A stretch of DNA of 64,000 nt. Source: Streptomyces sp. DH41. GTDB lineage: Bacteria > Actinomycetota > Actinomycetes > Streptomycetales > Streptomycetaceae. Numbering within the stretch: the stretch's first letter is position 1; each line of letters starts with the position of its first letter. Location of the stretch: assembly GCF_029813785.1 (NCBI RefSeq), contig NZ_JARVKY010000008.1:62001-126000 (forward strand), written 5' to 3'. Position numbers and translations under genes: made by a program. Under the pieces are notes generated by a model. It was not told the DNA's origin. It was given only the letters and a program-made list of their open reading frames with translations, and searched no databases. Positions 16,077 through 26,347 of this stretch are shown in pieces.

Positions 16077-16437
16077 TCATGAAGCGTCAGCCCGCCAGGA
16101 CCCACCGCGTTCGGCAAGATGCCTGCGCAGTGCGCCGCGCTGCTCCTCAAGATTCTGCGAGGCGGGATACAGAAGATAGACATCGTCTCGGTAGGGATGG
16201 AAACCCAGACCCTCCCACCCCTGGGCGCTTTTGGCGTTCACACGGCCCCACTCGGCTCTGGCCGTTAGCCGATGGCTACTGAGATCGGTGATGCCGGGCG
16301 AGCAGGCGACGGCCCGGCAGCCGGTCATGAGCCGGGTGATCACCTCGCACGCAAGTACGGCCGCCAGGCCGTGCCCGCGCCATGGCGGATCCAGCGTCAC
16401 GCGATGTGCCCAGGCGTGCGGTACGAGGCGGTCGGCC
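16077..16437 (-). pseudogene. C-terminal remnant of a GNAT-like acetyltransferase
   Basis: The leftward frame reads VTLDPPWRGHGLAAVLA then GCRAVACSPG and GFHPYRDDVYLLYPA, which resembles the acetyl-CoA-binding and final strands of GNAT enzymes. The first half of the domain is absent: an in-frame TAG at about 16440 is followed by an unrelated gene. A 5'-truncated remnant is most likely. Confidence 0.5.
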
Positions 16438-16688
16438 TACAGGTCCCCGAGGACTTCGCGGCGCGCGTCGGCGGCCTTGCGGTTGAGCCGGTTGGTCATG
16501 GTGACGGCCGCGAAGGTGAGCAGCAGGAAGACGACCACGACCAGGACCTGGGTGACGATGCCAAGGACGTCGATGTCCTGGGTGGCGTTGGCGATGATCA
16601 GCATCATGATGTTGCCGCACACCCAGGCGAACCAGATGCGGAACTTCTCGACTCTGACGGCCTTCTGGACGTCGCTGTAACTGGGCAT
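16437..16688 (-). CDS. Small two-segment membrane protein
   Basis: GGGGGAG precedes ATG 16688. The 83 residues hold two hydrophobic segments (WVCGNIMMLIIANA and VLVVVVFLLLTFAAV) and a basic C-terminus. The function is unknown. It lies downstream of, and on the same strand as, the DUF4145 gene, so the two may work together. Confidence 0.6.
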   Translation of the reverse strand: MPSYSDVQKAVRVEKFRIWFAWVCGNIMMLIIANATQDIDVLGIVTQVLVVVVFLLLTFAAVTMTNRLNRKAADARREVLGDL

Positions 16689-16780
16689 GGTCTCCCCCTG
16701 CGTGGTGTCGGCTGTGCCGCATTGTGGCGCGCCGTGGAGCCCGCATGCAGGGGGTGTGACGGGGTTGTGACGTACGGCGC

Positions 16781-17488
16781 TTACACGCCCCCGAAGTCGG
16801 CGCCGCTGCGGCCCGGTGCCGTTGGGCCGCTGGGGGCGTTGCCCTGCTTTCGCTCCTCGTGCCGCTCCTTGAGGCGCTGAAGTTTCGCCGGCCGCTGGAA
16901 GACCTCATCCAACAAGGCGTCCATGAACTCCAGGATGGCTGCGGCGTCGTCCTGAGATATCGGTTCGTCACCGATGTCACCGTGGGCGATGCTGTTGCCG
17001 TCCTTACGGATCTGGTGGCTGGCTTCTGCGGTGAGCGGGCTGATGACGTAGTTGTCCCGTAGCGCGTTGATCTTCTGCACAATGCCGTGCGTCGTGACGC
17101 CCTTGGCTTTGGCGGTTGCTTCGACGACCGCGCGGGCCAGGGCGACTGCGCCGCGCGCGGCGCCGATGCTGAGGCAAGCGTGCGCTTCGCTGGCGGCCTG
17201 TTCGATCTCCGGTGGCACGTCTGGAAAGACCGGCTGGCGGATCTGCTTGGGCTCCCACTGCAGTTCTGCCGTGGGCAGGTGGGCCTGAGCCTCGCTCTCG
17301 TGCGTCACCTTGTAGAACGTTGCCCAGCCGACGGAGAGCCGGGCGCACTTCTCGTTGGAACAGCGGAAGGCGGCCATCCATACGTTGTCGTCTCGGGACT
17401 GCCAGGTGGCACGGGGGAGTTCACGCACGGGAGGGACCATGATCATGTGCGTGCGGACACCGCACCAGCCGCAGTCTGTGCTTGCCAT
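16781..17488 (-). CDS. DUF4145 protein with an N-terminal Cys cluster
   Basis: Residues 95-190 match DUF4145: HACLSIGAARGAVALARAVVE, a KINALRD helix, then ASHQIRKDGNSIAHGD. DUF4145 is a HEPN-like helical fold found alone or fused to restriction-type and other conflict proteins. An N-terminal CGWC and CSNEKC could hold zinc. Standing alone at 235 residues, its role is unknown; defence is possible but not shown. The 237 bp upstream to the transposase hold only its start region. Confidence 0.72.
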   Translation of the reverse strand: MASTDCGWCGVRTHMIMVPPVRELPRATWQSRDDNVWMAAFRCSNEKCARLSVGWATFYKVTHESEAQAHLPTAELQWEPKQIRQPVFPDVPPEIEQAASEAHACLSIGAARGAVALARAVVEATAKAKGVTTHGIVQKINALRDNYVISPLTAEASHQIRKDGNSIAHGDIGDEPISQDDAAAILEFMDALLDEVFQRPAKLQRLKERHEERKQGNAPSGPTAPGRSGADFGGV

Positions 17489-17725
17489 GGCGCAAAGATA
17501 CGCAAGTTCGTTCTGGTGCGTCCGTGCATTTACGAGTCGCTTGTGGGGTGGGCCGGGGTTCTACCCCTCCCGGGCGCACGGGGGCGCGCGGCCCACCCAG
17601 GACGCGGGCGGTGTACGGCCGCCCGGTACGCCTGCCCATTTCCAGGGCTCGCGGTCAGCGTGGCGCCGCCAACGGCCCGGAGAGCACTTCAGAAACGCCG
17701 CCAACCCGATCTTCTGTGGGTGTAG

Positions 17726-18822
17726 GTGCTGCGCTGGTGGGAGTATGCCGGGGTGTCTTCCGAGGTGCAGGATGCTGTTGTCGATGTCTCCGTTCTCCCG
17801 TTGACGCGGCCGCAGTTGGCCGAGGCCCGTCGCATGCGTGCGGCTGAGATGTTCGAGCGGGGGTGTACGCAGCCCGAGGTCGCACGGGCGGTGGGGGTCT
17901 GCCTGGAGAGCGTGCGCCGGTGGAGACGCGTGTGGGAGCGGGACGGAACTGAAGCTCTGCGGCGGCGTCCGGCGGCCGGTCGGCCGCCCAAGCTGGACGA
18001 CGCCCAGGTCGCCGAGGTCCGCCAAGCGCTGGAGCGGGGTGCCCAGGCGCACGGGTTCGAGGCGGACCTGTGGACCCTGGAACGGGTCGGCGTGGTGGTG
18101 GAGCGGGTGACCGGGGTGACGCTGGCCCGCGCCTCGGTATGGCGCCTGCTGACCGGGCGGCTGGGCTGGACTCTGCAGCGGCCCAGGCGGCGGGCCGTCG
18201 AACGGGACGAGTCCGAGATCGCCCGATGGGTCGCCCACGAGTGGCCGCGCATCAAAAAAGGGCGGTGAACAAACGTGCCTGGATCGTGTTCTTCGACGAG
18301 TCGGGCGTGTCGCTGCTGCCCCAGGTCCGCCGTACCTACGCGCCCCGCGGGCGCACTCCCGTCCTGCGGCACCGGCTGAACTGGAAACGGGCCTCAATGG
18401 CCGCCGCGCTGGGCTACCACGCCGCCGACGCCCGACGCGGCCCGCGGCTGTGCTTCCACCTCAAGCCTGGCAGCTACGACACCACAGCCCTGATCGGGGT
18501 ACTGGAGCAGATCAAGACCTTCTACGCCGGTGAACCAGTGGTGCTGGTATGGGACGGCCTGTCAGCCCACTGGAGCCGGGCCATGCGGGCCTGGGCCGCC
18601 GGGCAGAACTGGCTGACGCTGGAGAGGCTCCCGGCCTACGCACCCGAACTCAACCCGGTGGAAGGGCTGTGGTCGGCCATCAAGACCCGCGAGCTGGCCA
18701 ACCTCGCCGGCGACCACCTCGCCGACGTCGCCGACGCCACCGAACACGGCATCCGCCGGGTCTGCCTCCAGCGAACAACTCCCGTGGTCCTTCCTCACCC
18801 ACACCGGACTGACAATTCATGA
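17726..18822 (+). mobile_element. IS630-type transposase in two frames
   Basis: The first frame (17726-18268) encodes an N-terminal helix-turn-helix with a GRPPKL linker. The second (in frame to 18822) carries the DDE catalytic core: FFDESG, VLVWDGLSAH and ELNPVEGLWSAIK. The frames meet at ATCAAAAAAGGG (A-run 18254-18259), a classic -1 slippery site, so one fused transposase of about 365 residues is expected. The catalytic residues are intact. Terminal repeats and a TA duplication could not be assigned with confidence. Confidence 0.85.
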
Positions 18823-18849
18823 TCAATTACCACCCAACTAACGAAAACC

Positions 18850-19854
18850 TCAGTAATCTGTGTGGCTGTCGGTGCGACTGCGGCGTGCCACGGCGAGGGC
18901 GCCTCCGCCTGCCGCGATCAGAACGGCCGCTCCGCCGATCAGCCACGGCGTGGCGTCAGCACCCGTGTGGGCGAGGGAGCCCGTCGGCGTCTTCGGTGTG
19001 GAGTTGCCGACCGGGGTGGTGGCGATGGTGGAGGAGTCGGTTTCCGGTGTGTCGCTGTCCGACGCGGACGGCGTGGCCCTGTCCGTGCCGCTGTTCGGCT
19101 TGCCTTGGCTGGAGGAGGGGGTGTCGGTGGGCGTGTGCGTGGGCTTGCCCGAGGATTCGGGCTTCGGGGTGGTGGTGGTCTTGGCGTTGGTGACGGTCAC
19201 GGTCACCGGGTCGCCGGGAGCAGCGGTGAACGTCTTGGTGGGGTTGTACAGGTCGTAGCCGGCAGGGGCTTTGATCTCCTTGACCCAGAACTGGGCCTTC
19301 CGGCTCGACATGGGCAGCTCTCCGGAGGCTGTGCCCTTAGCTCCCGTGGTCAGGGTGAGCAGCGTCGAGGTGCCGGTGCCGATGTTCACGGTCGTGCCGG
19401 GCAGGAGCTTGCCGGTCTTGTCGTCCTTGGCCTGTAGGAGGACCTTGGCGGCCTTGAAGGGATCGGTGATCGTCAGCCGTGTGGTCGCGCCGGGAGTGAC
19501 GATGACGTCCTGGTCGGCGACAACTTCGTGGAGCGGGCTGCCGGAGGCCGTCTCCTTGAGCCGGTAGACGCCGGGCGCGAGGTCGGAGAAGGTCAGCTTT
19601 CCCTGTGCGTCGGTCTTCCCGTGTCCGGCTTCCTGGCCGGCGGAGTCGAGCAGCAGGAACACGGCGCCGGGCAGGGCGTCTCCGGCTGTGTCCCTGGTGG
19701 TGATCTCGACGCTGCCCGCGTCCGCGGCCGGAGTCTCGGCGGCGGCGGAGGCTGAGGGGGTCGGTTCGGTGGGCTCGGCACTCGCGGCCGGTGCCCAGGT
19801 GAGGGTGCCGGCCGCGGCGACGGCGGCGGCGGATCGGACGAGACGTGCGTGCAC
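18850..19854 (-). CDS. SpaA-like surface protein with an LAHTG sorting signal
   Basis: A signal peptide (cleavage after ASA near residue 26) is followed by two Cna-B/SpaA-type domains at about 45-135 and 140-225 (GAVFLLLDSAGQEAGHGKTD; WVKEIKAPAGYDLYNPT), which in relatives form internal isopeptide bonds. Then come a Thr/Pro/Ser-rich stalk and a C-terminal LAHTG motif, hydrophobic segment and basic tail. LAxTG is the kind of signal used by class E sortases in Streptomyces. The protein should be covalently attached to the cell wall. No sortase gene is in the window. Confidence 0.82.
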   Translation of the reverse strand: MHARLVRSAAAVAAAGTLTWAPAASAEPTEPTPSASAAAETPAADAGSVEITTRDTAGDALPGAVFLLLDSAGQEAGHGKTDAQGKLTFSDLAPGVYRLKETASGSPLHEVVADQDVIVTPGATTRLTITDPFKAAKVLLQAKDDKTGKLLPGTTVNIGTGTSTLLTLTTGAKGTASGELPMSSRKAQFWVKEIKAPAGYDLYNPTKTFTAAPGDPVTVTVTNAKTTTTPKPESSGKPTHTPTDTPSSSQGKPNSGTDRATPSASDSDTPETDSSTIATTPVGNSTPKTPTGSLAHTGADATPWLIGGAAVLIAAGGGALAVARRSRTDSHTDY

Positions 19855-19887
19855 GAGGAAGAGGACTCCTTGATCGGTCGGGGGAGG

Positions 19888-20688
19888 TCAGCGGGCGCGG
19901 CCGGCGGGGTGGGGTGCGGACGGCAGAGCGGGCGGCAGATGGCTGGGCGGCTGCGGGGCTGCAGCCGGTGCGACGTAGAGGTGACGACGAGTGTGGAAGG
20001 GGATCTGCTTCACTGCCCGGTGCAGCGGTTCGGTGGAGATCAGCGAGGCGGTGAAAGCCGCAGCGAGGGTGGTGGGCGCGCCGGCAGAGAACTGGGCCTG
20101 CCAGTGCGGTGCGCTCGGGTAGCCGCCCCAGGCCCGCCAGACGGGACCGTCGGCCCCAGTGGTGGCGTACCGGTGACGCACACCGCCAAGGCCCTCTGGT
20201 GGCAGAAAGGTCTGCGTACCGTCCGTTTTGACGCTGTGGCTCCAGCCGTGGGTGAGGAGCGGCGTGTACACCTCGTGCGGGGCCGTCGGATCCTCGACCA
20301 GGTGGTTCTTGTCGCTGTGGCGGTCTTCGAGGTACAGGTCGAGCAGTTCGGTGTGGACGTCGCGCAGGAGTTCGGCGGGGGTGGTGGCGTCGAAGGTGAT
20401 CTCCCAGGCCCGCGGGCCGAAGGGGGCACGGTCCATGCCGATGGTCCACGTGTCTGGGCCTCGCTCCTCGGGCTTGGGAGCGAAGCGGGTCCACAGCCGG
20501 GCGCAGGGGCTGATGGCGAACACCATCCCTTCGAGTCCCTGGTGAAGGTGCCATCCGTCGTCGAAGGGGTAGGCCCAGATCGTCTCCAGGTCTGCCTGGC
20601 CGGGGCCGGCGAGGTGACGCGGGAGAACTCTCACGGTCTGGGCAGGGTCGAGATTGTTGAAGGGGTCGCGTGGTGGGTCGGGCAACAC
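19888..20688 (-). CDS. DUF317 protein
   Basis: Two DUF317 repeats are visible: FAISPCARLWTRFAP...WEITFDATTPAELLRDV, and GVRHRYATTGADGPVWRAWGG...WQAQFSAGAPTTLAAAFTASL. GTG 20688 with an AGGAG-like site is taken as the start; the frame is open further upstream, but there it overlaps the preceding gene remnant. It lies downstream of the interrupted DUF317 gene and probably shared its transcript. Confidence 0.65.
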   Translation of the reverse strand: MLPDPPRDPFNNLDPAQTVRVLPRHLAGPGQADLETIWAYPFDDGWHLHQGLEGMVFAISPCARLWTRFAPKPEERGPDTWTIGMDRAPFGPRAWEITFDATTPAELLRDVHTELLDLYLEDRHSDKNHLVEDPTAPHEVYTPLLTHGWSHSVKTDGTQTFLPPEGLGGVRHRYATTGADGPVWRAWGGYPSAPHWQAQFSAGAPTTLAAAFTASLISTEPLHRAVKQIPFHTRRHLYVAPAAAPQPPSHLPPALPSAPHPAGRAR

Positions 20689-20735
20689 GAGGAGATGCTC
20701 CTGCTGAGTAGGTGGTGCGGGGATCGGGACGAGGC

Positions 20736-21834
20736 TCAGCGGGTGCGGGCCCCGGCGGGGGCGGTCGGCGGAGCTGGAGTGGTGCGCGGCGTGGGGCCGG
20801 CCGCACGCTTGGGCGCGGAGGCAGCCCAGGCTCCGGGGAACCATACGGCCGTGTACTGCTCGATGGCGTCGCGCAGCCCGGTGGTGACGGCTCCGTCCCA
20901 CGGGGGGCGGCCGGGGCGGTGGTAGGCGCCGAAGGTGCCGTACTGCTTGGTGTTCGGAGGGGTGTTGGTGGCTTCGTCGCGGCGGTGGAAGGTTCCGTGG
21001 TCCACGAAGCTGAGTGCCACCGCGTCGATCTCCCCGCGTTCCGGGTGGACGACTGCGACACGCAGCCCGCCGTAGGTGTCCGCGTGGATGGTTCGGGTGA
21101 AGTCAATCCGCAAACGCAGCGGCGTGCCCGGCACGGGGGCGGCGTAGTAGGTGTTGCCCACGACGGCGTGCTCGTGGAAAGGAAGGCACAGCTCGGTGAA
21201 GAACTCGGGAGCCTGCAGGGACACGAGGGTCTCCGGTCGGAGTTGAGTGGAGTCAGCGGCGTTGGCCGGGCAGGGCATGTCGGCTGGTGGTGCTCCAGCG
21301 CGGAACGCTGGCCGCGGGAAGCGCGGCCGGGCGGCGGGACGCTGCGGCCCGCCGGACGTCGAGCGGGGTGGGCGTCGGCGGAGAGGGCGGGTGGATCGGG
21401 GAAGTCTGGGCGTGGTCCTTGACGTAGCTGGAAGTGTCGTCCCGCCATCGAGGAAGGGCGCGGGGTCGGCCACGGCCTCGGTCACAGCTCGCAGAAGGGC
21501 TGCGGGGGTGTCGGTGCTGGCCGTGGCGTACCAGTAGGGCCGGGCTGAGGAGGTGCCGGCCCACAGGTGCCAGCGCGCGTCGCGGGTTTCCAGCTCGATC
21601 GCCGGGTCGAGGTCGCCGGTGGTGTATTCCAGCGTGGCGAGCCCGTCGGGTGCGGTGATGGCGAAGGTCCTCAGATCCGGGCGGTCAAAGCACCAGCCTC
21701 GGTTGATGAGCGGGTCAACGGCCTGGAACGGGTCACGGTCGGTGCTTCCGGAAGCGGGCGGACAAGGTAGCGGTCTGGGCCCTGCCGGTACGCCTCGGCG
21801 AGGGCGGTGGTGAAGGCAGTGACGAACCGTTGAC
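20736..21834 (-). pseudogene. C-terminal half of a DUF317 gene split by a transposon
   Basis: Reading leftward from the transposon edge, the DNA encodes FVTAFTTALAEAYRQGPDRYL in one frame, then after about 21735-21752 the sequence RDPFQAVDPLINRGW and the rest of a DUF317 protein in another. A one-base shift is therefore present, as well as loss of the 5' part, which lies on the far side of the transposon at 26462-26625. The open frame from 21851 starts inside the transposon and its first 35 residues are out-of-frame text. Confidence 0.75.
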
Positions 21835-21889
21835 TGAACTAACTCCATCATTTTCGCAGGTCAGATGGCCTTTCTGCTAGCTTCCGTGG

Positions 21890-23224
21890 ATGCTTGGACG
21901 TGATCCCGAGAGGGAGTTAGCGAGCTTCGTGCTGCCCGAGGCTGGACAGCTGGCGGAGACGGGAGATCCATGGAGGCCGTTTGTTCTCCTGGGCGCGGAC
22001 GGGGTCGAGATCGATCCCGTGGCTGCCTTCTTCGCGGAGCTGCTGGCTTGTGACAAGTCAGCAGCCACGATCCGGTCGTACGGAATGGATTTGCTGCGTT
22101 GGTGGCGCTTCCTGTGGGGCTGGGGTATCGCCTGGGATCGTGCAGTCCGGTCGGACGCTCGGGACTTCGCCCGCTGGATGAAGATCGCGAATAGGCCCGC
22201 ACCGCTGCACTGGCGCCACCGACGGGACATTAAGACGGGGACAGCACCAAATCCAGCACTGGAGAAGCTGCCGCCCGGAGGCCCCAATCCGATCACGGGA
22301 AAGTCGTCACCAGGGCTGAGATACGCGCCGACAACGCGAGCGCACTGCGAGACCGTCCTGCGGGCCTTCTACGACTTCCACCTCTCCGAGGGAACCGGGC
22401 CGATCCTGAACCCGTTTCCGCTGGATCGCTCGCGGCGCCATGGCCGGGCACACGCTCATCACAACCCTGACGAGCGGTTTCGCCACGAACGGCAGGGCCG
22501 CTACCGGCCGGCCATTCCCAAGCGAGCGCCTCGGCGGATCCCTGATGCGATGTTCAACGCGCTGTTCGCCGCGCTGAAGCACGACCGTGATCGAGCTCTG
22601 CTGGCGTTCTGGGTTTCCAACGGGGCTCGCGCTGAGGAACTGCTCACCAGTCGGCAACGCGACGCGCTGCCCGGCCAACAGATCCTGGGGGTGGTCCGCA
22701 AGGGGAGCCGGGCCTATCAACAGCTCCCCTGCTCAGCGGACGCTTTCGTCTGGCTACGGCTCTATCAGGAGAGCGCCTGGCGGGCTGGGGTACCCCGCGG
22801 ACAGAACGAGGGGTTGTGGTGGACGTTGCGCCGCCCGTGGCGTCCCCTGAACTATCCGGCGGCCCGGGCGATGTTCAACCGGGCCAACAGTTTGCTCGGT
22901 ACGAACTGGACTCTCCACGATCTTCGACACACCGCCGCCTATCGGCTGGCGAGGGATCCGAAGATGCCGCTGACCGACGTGCAGTGGGTGCTCGGTCATG
23001 CACACCTGTCGACGACACAGCTTTATCTTCCGGCCGACCGGGACGAGGTGATCGAACATGTTCGGGCACACCATGCCCGACGGGCCAAGTCCGCCGAGCG
23101 GACTCCCGCGCCTCCGGCAGCCGGCTACAACCCTGATTCCCTCAACAACCTCTTCGGGACTGCCTGGTGTCATCTACGCAGACCTTGTCCGTCGCGACGC
23201 ATGTCGCACCTCCCGCGTCCCTGA
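21890..23224 (+). CDS. Tyrosine recombinase, first of a pair
   Basis: The 444-residue protein has an N-terminal SAM-like DNA-binding domain (AATIRSYGMDLLRWWRFL) and a catalytic domain with Arg in NGARAEELL, HDLRHTAAYRLAR, and LGHAHLSTTQLYLP with the nucleophile Tyr. All expected residues are present. Its last 58 bp overlap the second recombinase gene, so the two are translationally linked. It probably cuts and joins transposon ends together with its partner, as TnpA and TnpB do in Tn554; that comparison is inference. Confidence 0.85.
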   Translation: MLGRDPERELASFVLPEAGQLAETGDPWRPFVLLGADGVEIDPVAAFFAELLACDKSAATIRSYGMDLLRWWRFLWGWGIAWDRAVRSDARDFARWMKIANRPAPLHWRHRRDIKTGTAPNPALEKLPPGGPNPITGKSSPGLRYAPTTRAHCETVLRAFYDFHLSEGTGPILNPFPLDRSRRHGRAHAHHNPDERFRHERQGRYRPAIPKRAPRRIPDAMFNALFAALKHDRDRALLAFWVSNGARAEELLTSRQRDALPGQQILGVVRKGSRAYQQLPCSADAFVWLRLYQESAWRAGVPRGQNEGLWWTLRRPWRPLNYPAARAMFNRANSLLGTNWTLHDLRHTAAYRLARDPKMPLTDVQWVLGHAHLSTTQLYLPADRDEVIEHVRAHHARRAKSAERTPAPPAAGYNPDSLNNLFGTAWCHLRRPCPSRRMSHLPRP

Positions 23225-25659
23225 GCCTGGCCGGGGAGGCATTGAAAGCCGTCGCCTTGCGCTTCCCGCCCAGACCTGCGGAGGATTACTGGGCGGCCAC
23301 GGCAGGCACGCAGGCCGACATCCTGAGTTGTCTGGAGCAACCTCCTCTGCGGCCGGCGGACGTGAGGCAGCACCGAGCCAGGATCCGCGGAGCTCGCCAG
23401 ACCTTGCAGTGGCTGGAGACCTTCCCGGGGGGCACCTGGCAGCAGCGCTGGAATGCCAGTCCCGCGAGCACGCTTCCTGGCAACGACTGGGCCCGGTTGG
23501 CACCCGGTTGGATCGGAACGGCTGCTGGTCCCTCGCAACGGCAGGCACTGTCGGGAGGGCTGCTGAGTCTGATCTGTGCAGACGTTGTCAGGCCTGCCCT
23601 CCCCTGGCTGCTGTCACGGACCTCGGCCAACATGACGAGCCTGCGGATCGGTCTGATCCCTGCCCGTGACCCGGAAGGTTTCGCCCAGCTTGAGGCGTTG
23701 ATCGAATCTGCCACGTGGTCGTCCAACGTCGGGCGTCACGCCCTGCACTCCCTGGTCAAGATCGTGGCCGCCAAGGGCGGCACCTTGGCGGACATCACCG
23801 TCGGCGACGCCGTGGAGTATCTCGCCGCACTCAAAGCGGCGAACAAAGCCGCGAACGTCAAAGCGCGCGGCAACACCCTCTTCTATGCCTGGCTGCGAGA
23901 GTTGGGCACCCTGCCTGCAGAAGCACCCAGTTCCTTGCGCTACCTGGCCAACACCAGTGGGCAGGTGTCGATGGAGCAACTCGTCGACCGGTTCGGTGTC
24001 CGTTGCCGCCCTGTCAGAGATCTCTTGGTGGACTATCTCAAAGAGCGGCAGCCGGGTCTCGACTACACGTCCCTGAACAATTTGTCCCGGCACCTGGCCA
24101 GCAACTTCTGGGGTGATCTGGAACAACATCATCCGGGGATCGACTCTCTCCACCTGGCGCCCGAGGTGAGCGCGGCCTGGAAGCAGAGATGCCGGACCCG
24201 CATCGAACGGCGCCGCCAGCCAGACGGCAAAGTGCGTGAAGTAGTGACCGGACGCGCCAATGTCGCCAGCATCATGATCTCCGTCCGGGCGTTCTATCTC
24301 GACATCGCCCAGTGGGCCATCGACGAGCCGGCACGCTGGGGGCCTTGGGCGGTGCCGAGTCCGATCAAGGACGCGGATGTCGCTGTCGTGAAAGACAACA
24401 AGCGGCGCAAAGCTCGGATGGACCACCGGACGCGGGAACGACTTCCGGCTCTGCCTGCTGTCGCCCGAGCGGCTTCATCATGCCTCAACGCGGCCAAAGC
24501 CCGACTACAGGCACTGATGGACACCCCGCCAGGCGGTCAGTTCGCTTTCGCGGGCGACACCTTCATGCGGGCAGCGAAGGACGGAACGACCTGGGCGGTG
24601 AACATCGCCACCGGCCGGCGCGTCGACCTGGCCCTCGCGGAGAGCCGCGCGTTCTGGGCCTGGGCGATGGTCGAGTTTCTTCAGCACACTGGTGTCCGCA
24701 TCGAGGAGATGCTGGAGGCCAGCCATCACAGCCTGATCCAGTACAGACTGCCCACGACCGGCGAGATTGTCCCCCTCCTGCAGATCGCGCCCTCCAAAAC
24801 CGATGAGGAACGAGTCATCCTGGTCAGCCCGGAGCTCGCCGATGTGCTCAGTGCGATCATCGCCCGCATCCGCGATCCGCGCACCGGTGCCGTCCCCTAC
24901 GTCTCCAGCTATGACATGGCCGAGAAAACCTGGAATCCGCAGATGCCACTGCTTTTCCAGTGGTGCCGCAGTGGCGAGAGCTCCCGGCTCTCCCCGAAGC
25001 TCCTGCGCCAAGCACTCCAAGAGGTTCTGGCCTCCACGAATCTGACCGACTCAGCCGGACAGCCCTTGGACTTCTCGCCGCATGACTTCCGGCGGATCTT
25101 CATCACCGACGCCATCCGCAGCGGCCTTCCCCCGCACATCGCGCAGGTCATCGCCGGGCACACCAGCATCAACACGACCATGGGATACAACGCCATCTAC
25201 CCCGGCGAGGCTATCGAAGCCCATCGCGCGTTCATCGCCCGGCGCCGAGCACTCCGGCCCAGCGAGGAGTACCGAACGCCCACCAACGAGGAATGGGATG
25301 CCTTCCTCGGGCACTTCGAGCGACGCAAACTGTCCATCGGAATCTGCGCTCGCGCATTCGGAACTCCCTGCATCCACGAGCACGCGTGTATTCGATGCTC
25401 CATGCTCCGACCGGATCCGGCTCAGAGACACCGCCTCGTCGAGATCCGCGACAACCTGATCGCCCGAGTCACCGAAGCAGAACAGGAGGGATGGCTTGGT
25501 GAGATCGAAGGACTCCAAGTCAGCCTCGCCAGCGCAGAGGAGGAGCTCACCCAGCTCGATGCAGAGCAAGTCCGTCAACGCCAAGTGATCGATCTAGGCA
25601 TGCCCCGCTTCAGCCAGATCGCGACACGAATCAGTACGGCAAGAGGACCTTCAAGTTAG
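23167..25659 (+). CDS. Large tyrosine recombinase, second of a pair
   Basis: At 830 residues this is long for the family. Catalytic residues appear in TGVRIEEMLEA, SPHDFRRIFITDAIRSG and IAGHTSINTTMGYNAIYPG (Tyr nucleophile). The first 400 residues include core-binding helices (AALKAANKAANVKARGNTLFYAWL). A C-terminal Cys/His group (GICARAFGTPCIHEHACIRCSM) probably binds zinc, and a coiled coil ends the protein. GTG 23167 lies inside the first recombinase gene. Zn-tailed large recombinases of this kind accompany smaller partners in tyrosine-recombinase transposons. Confidence 0.83.
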   Translation: MSSTQTLSVATHVAPPASLSLAGEALKAVALRFPPRPAEDYWAATAGTQADILSCLEQPPLRPADVRQHRARIRGARQTLQWLETFPGGTWQQRWNASPASTLPGNDWARLAPGWIGTAAGPSQRQALSGGLLSLICADVVRPALPWLLSRTSANMTSLRIGLIPARDPEGFAQLEALIESATWSSNVGRHALHSLVKIVAAKGGTLADITVGDAVEYLAALKAANKAANVKARGNTLFYAWLRELGTLPAEAPSSLRYLANTSGQVSMEQLVDRFGVRCRPVRDLLVDYLKERQPGLDYTSLNNLSRHLASNFWGDLEQHHPGIDSLHLAPEVSAAWKQRCRTRIERRRQPDGKVREVVTGRANVASIMISVRAFYLDIAQWAIDEPARWGPWAVPSPIKDADVAVVKDNKRRKARMDHRTRERLPALPAVARAASSCLNAAKARLQALMDTPPGGQFAFAGDTFMRAAKDGTTWAVNIATGRRVDLALAESRAFWAWAMVEFLQHTGVRIEEMLEASHHSLIQYRLPTTGEIVPLLQIAPSKTDEERVILVSPELADVLSAIIARIRDPRTGAVPYVSSYDMAEKTWNPQMPLLFQWCRSGESSRLSPKLLRQALQEVLASTNLTDSAGQPLDFSPHDFRRIFITDAIRSGLPPHIAQVIAGHTSINTTMGYNAIYPGEAIEAHRAFIARRRALRPSEEYRTPTNEEWDAFLGHFERRKLSIGICARAFGTPCIHEHACIRCSMLRPDPAQRHRLVEIRDNLIARVTEAEQEGWLGEIEGLQVSLASAEEELTQLDAEQVRQRQVIDLGMPRFSQIATRISTARGPSS

Positions 25660-25717
25660 ACGAGCTTCATCCACGCGGATGATCTACACCACCCCGACCC
25701 AGGCCACGGGCCACGCT

Positions 25718-26347
25718 CTACGGGCGGCGAGCCAGCAAGTGGGTGTCGAGGAAGCCTCGCTCAGACGCTGGGTCGTGGAGCAGCCGGGCGAACGTGACAA
25801 GCCCGGCCCCGGCCAGCAGCTCGGCGAACCGGTCCACCGGCCAGCTATAGGCGGGCGTCACCTTATGGTCGAAGCGCACCGGCTCCGATCCCTCGGTCCC
25901 GAAGAAGGACACCAGGAGCAGGCCCCCTGGTGCCAGGACACGCACCTGCTCGGCGAGCAGCGTGGGCAATTCCCCAGGTGGGGTATGGATCATCGAGTAG
26001 TGGGCCAGCACTCCGCCGAGCGCGCCGTCCTCGACCGGCAGGGCCTCCATTCGCGCTTCGTCGAACCGCAGCGCTGGATAGGCCCGCCGAGCGTGGTCAA
26101 CCATGGCCGGGGAGAGGTCGAGCCCGAAGGCGTCCAGCCCCAAGTCGTGCAGCATGGCCGTCAGATGACCGGGCCCGCACCCGACGTCGGCTGCCCGCAG
26201 GTTCCCCGTGGCACGCACAAGCTCGGCGAAGGTACCGATCATGTTCCGCGCGAACGGCTGCGTCTCCAGCCGATTAGCGAACATCGACGCATACAGGTCG
26301 ACGACCCCGTCATAGGCCGCCCTGGTCTCGTCCTGGTGTCTTAACAC
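25718..26347 (-). CDS. Class I SAM-dependent methyltransferase
   Basis: The 209-residue protein shows the Rossmann methyltransferase motifs: AADVGCGPGHLTAML (SAM loop), FGLDLSPAMVDHARRAYP (acidic residue for the ribose), and APGGLLLVSFFG (post-motif III). The substrate cannot be inferred. It is transcribed against the two recombinase genes and lies wholly inside the transposon, so it is cargo. GTG at 26347 is the start. Confidence 0.82.
   Translation of the reverse strand: MLRHQDETRAAYDGVVDLYASMFANRLETQPFARNMIGTFAELVRATGNLRAADVGCGPGHLTAMLHDLGLDAFGLDLSPAMVDHARRAYPALRFDEARMEALPVEDGALGGVLAHYSMIHTPPGELPTLLAEQVRVLAPGGLLLVSFFGTEGSEPVRFDHKVTPAYSWPVDRFAELLAGAGLVTFARLLHDPASERGFLDTHLLARRP

Noticed and set aside
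17700..18850. Terminal inverted repeats for the IS630-type element
   Set aside because: A short TGTGGGTG similarity between the two sides is too weak to define the ends.
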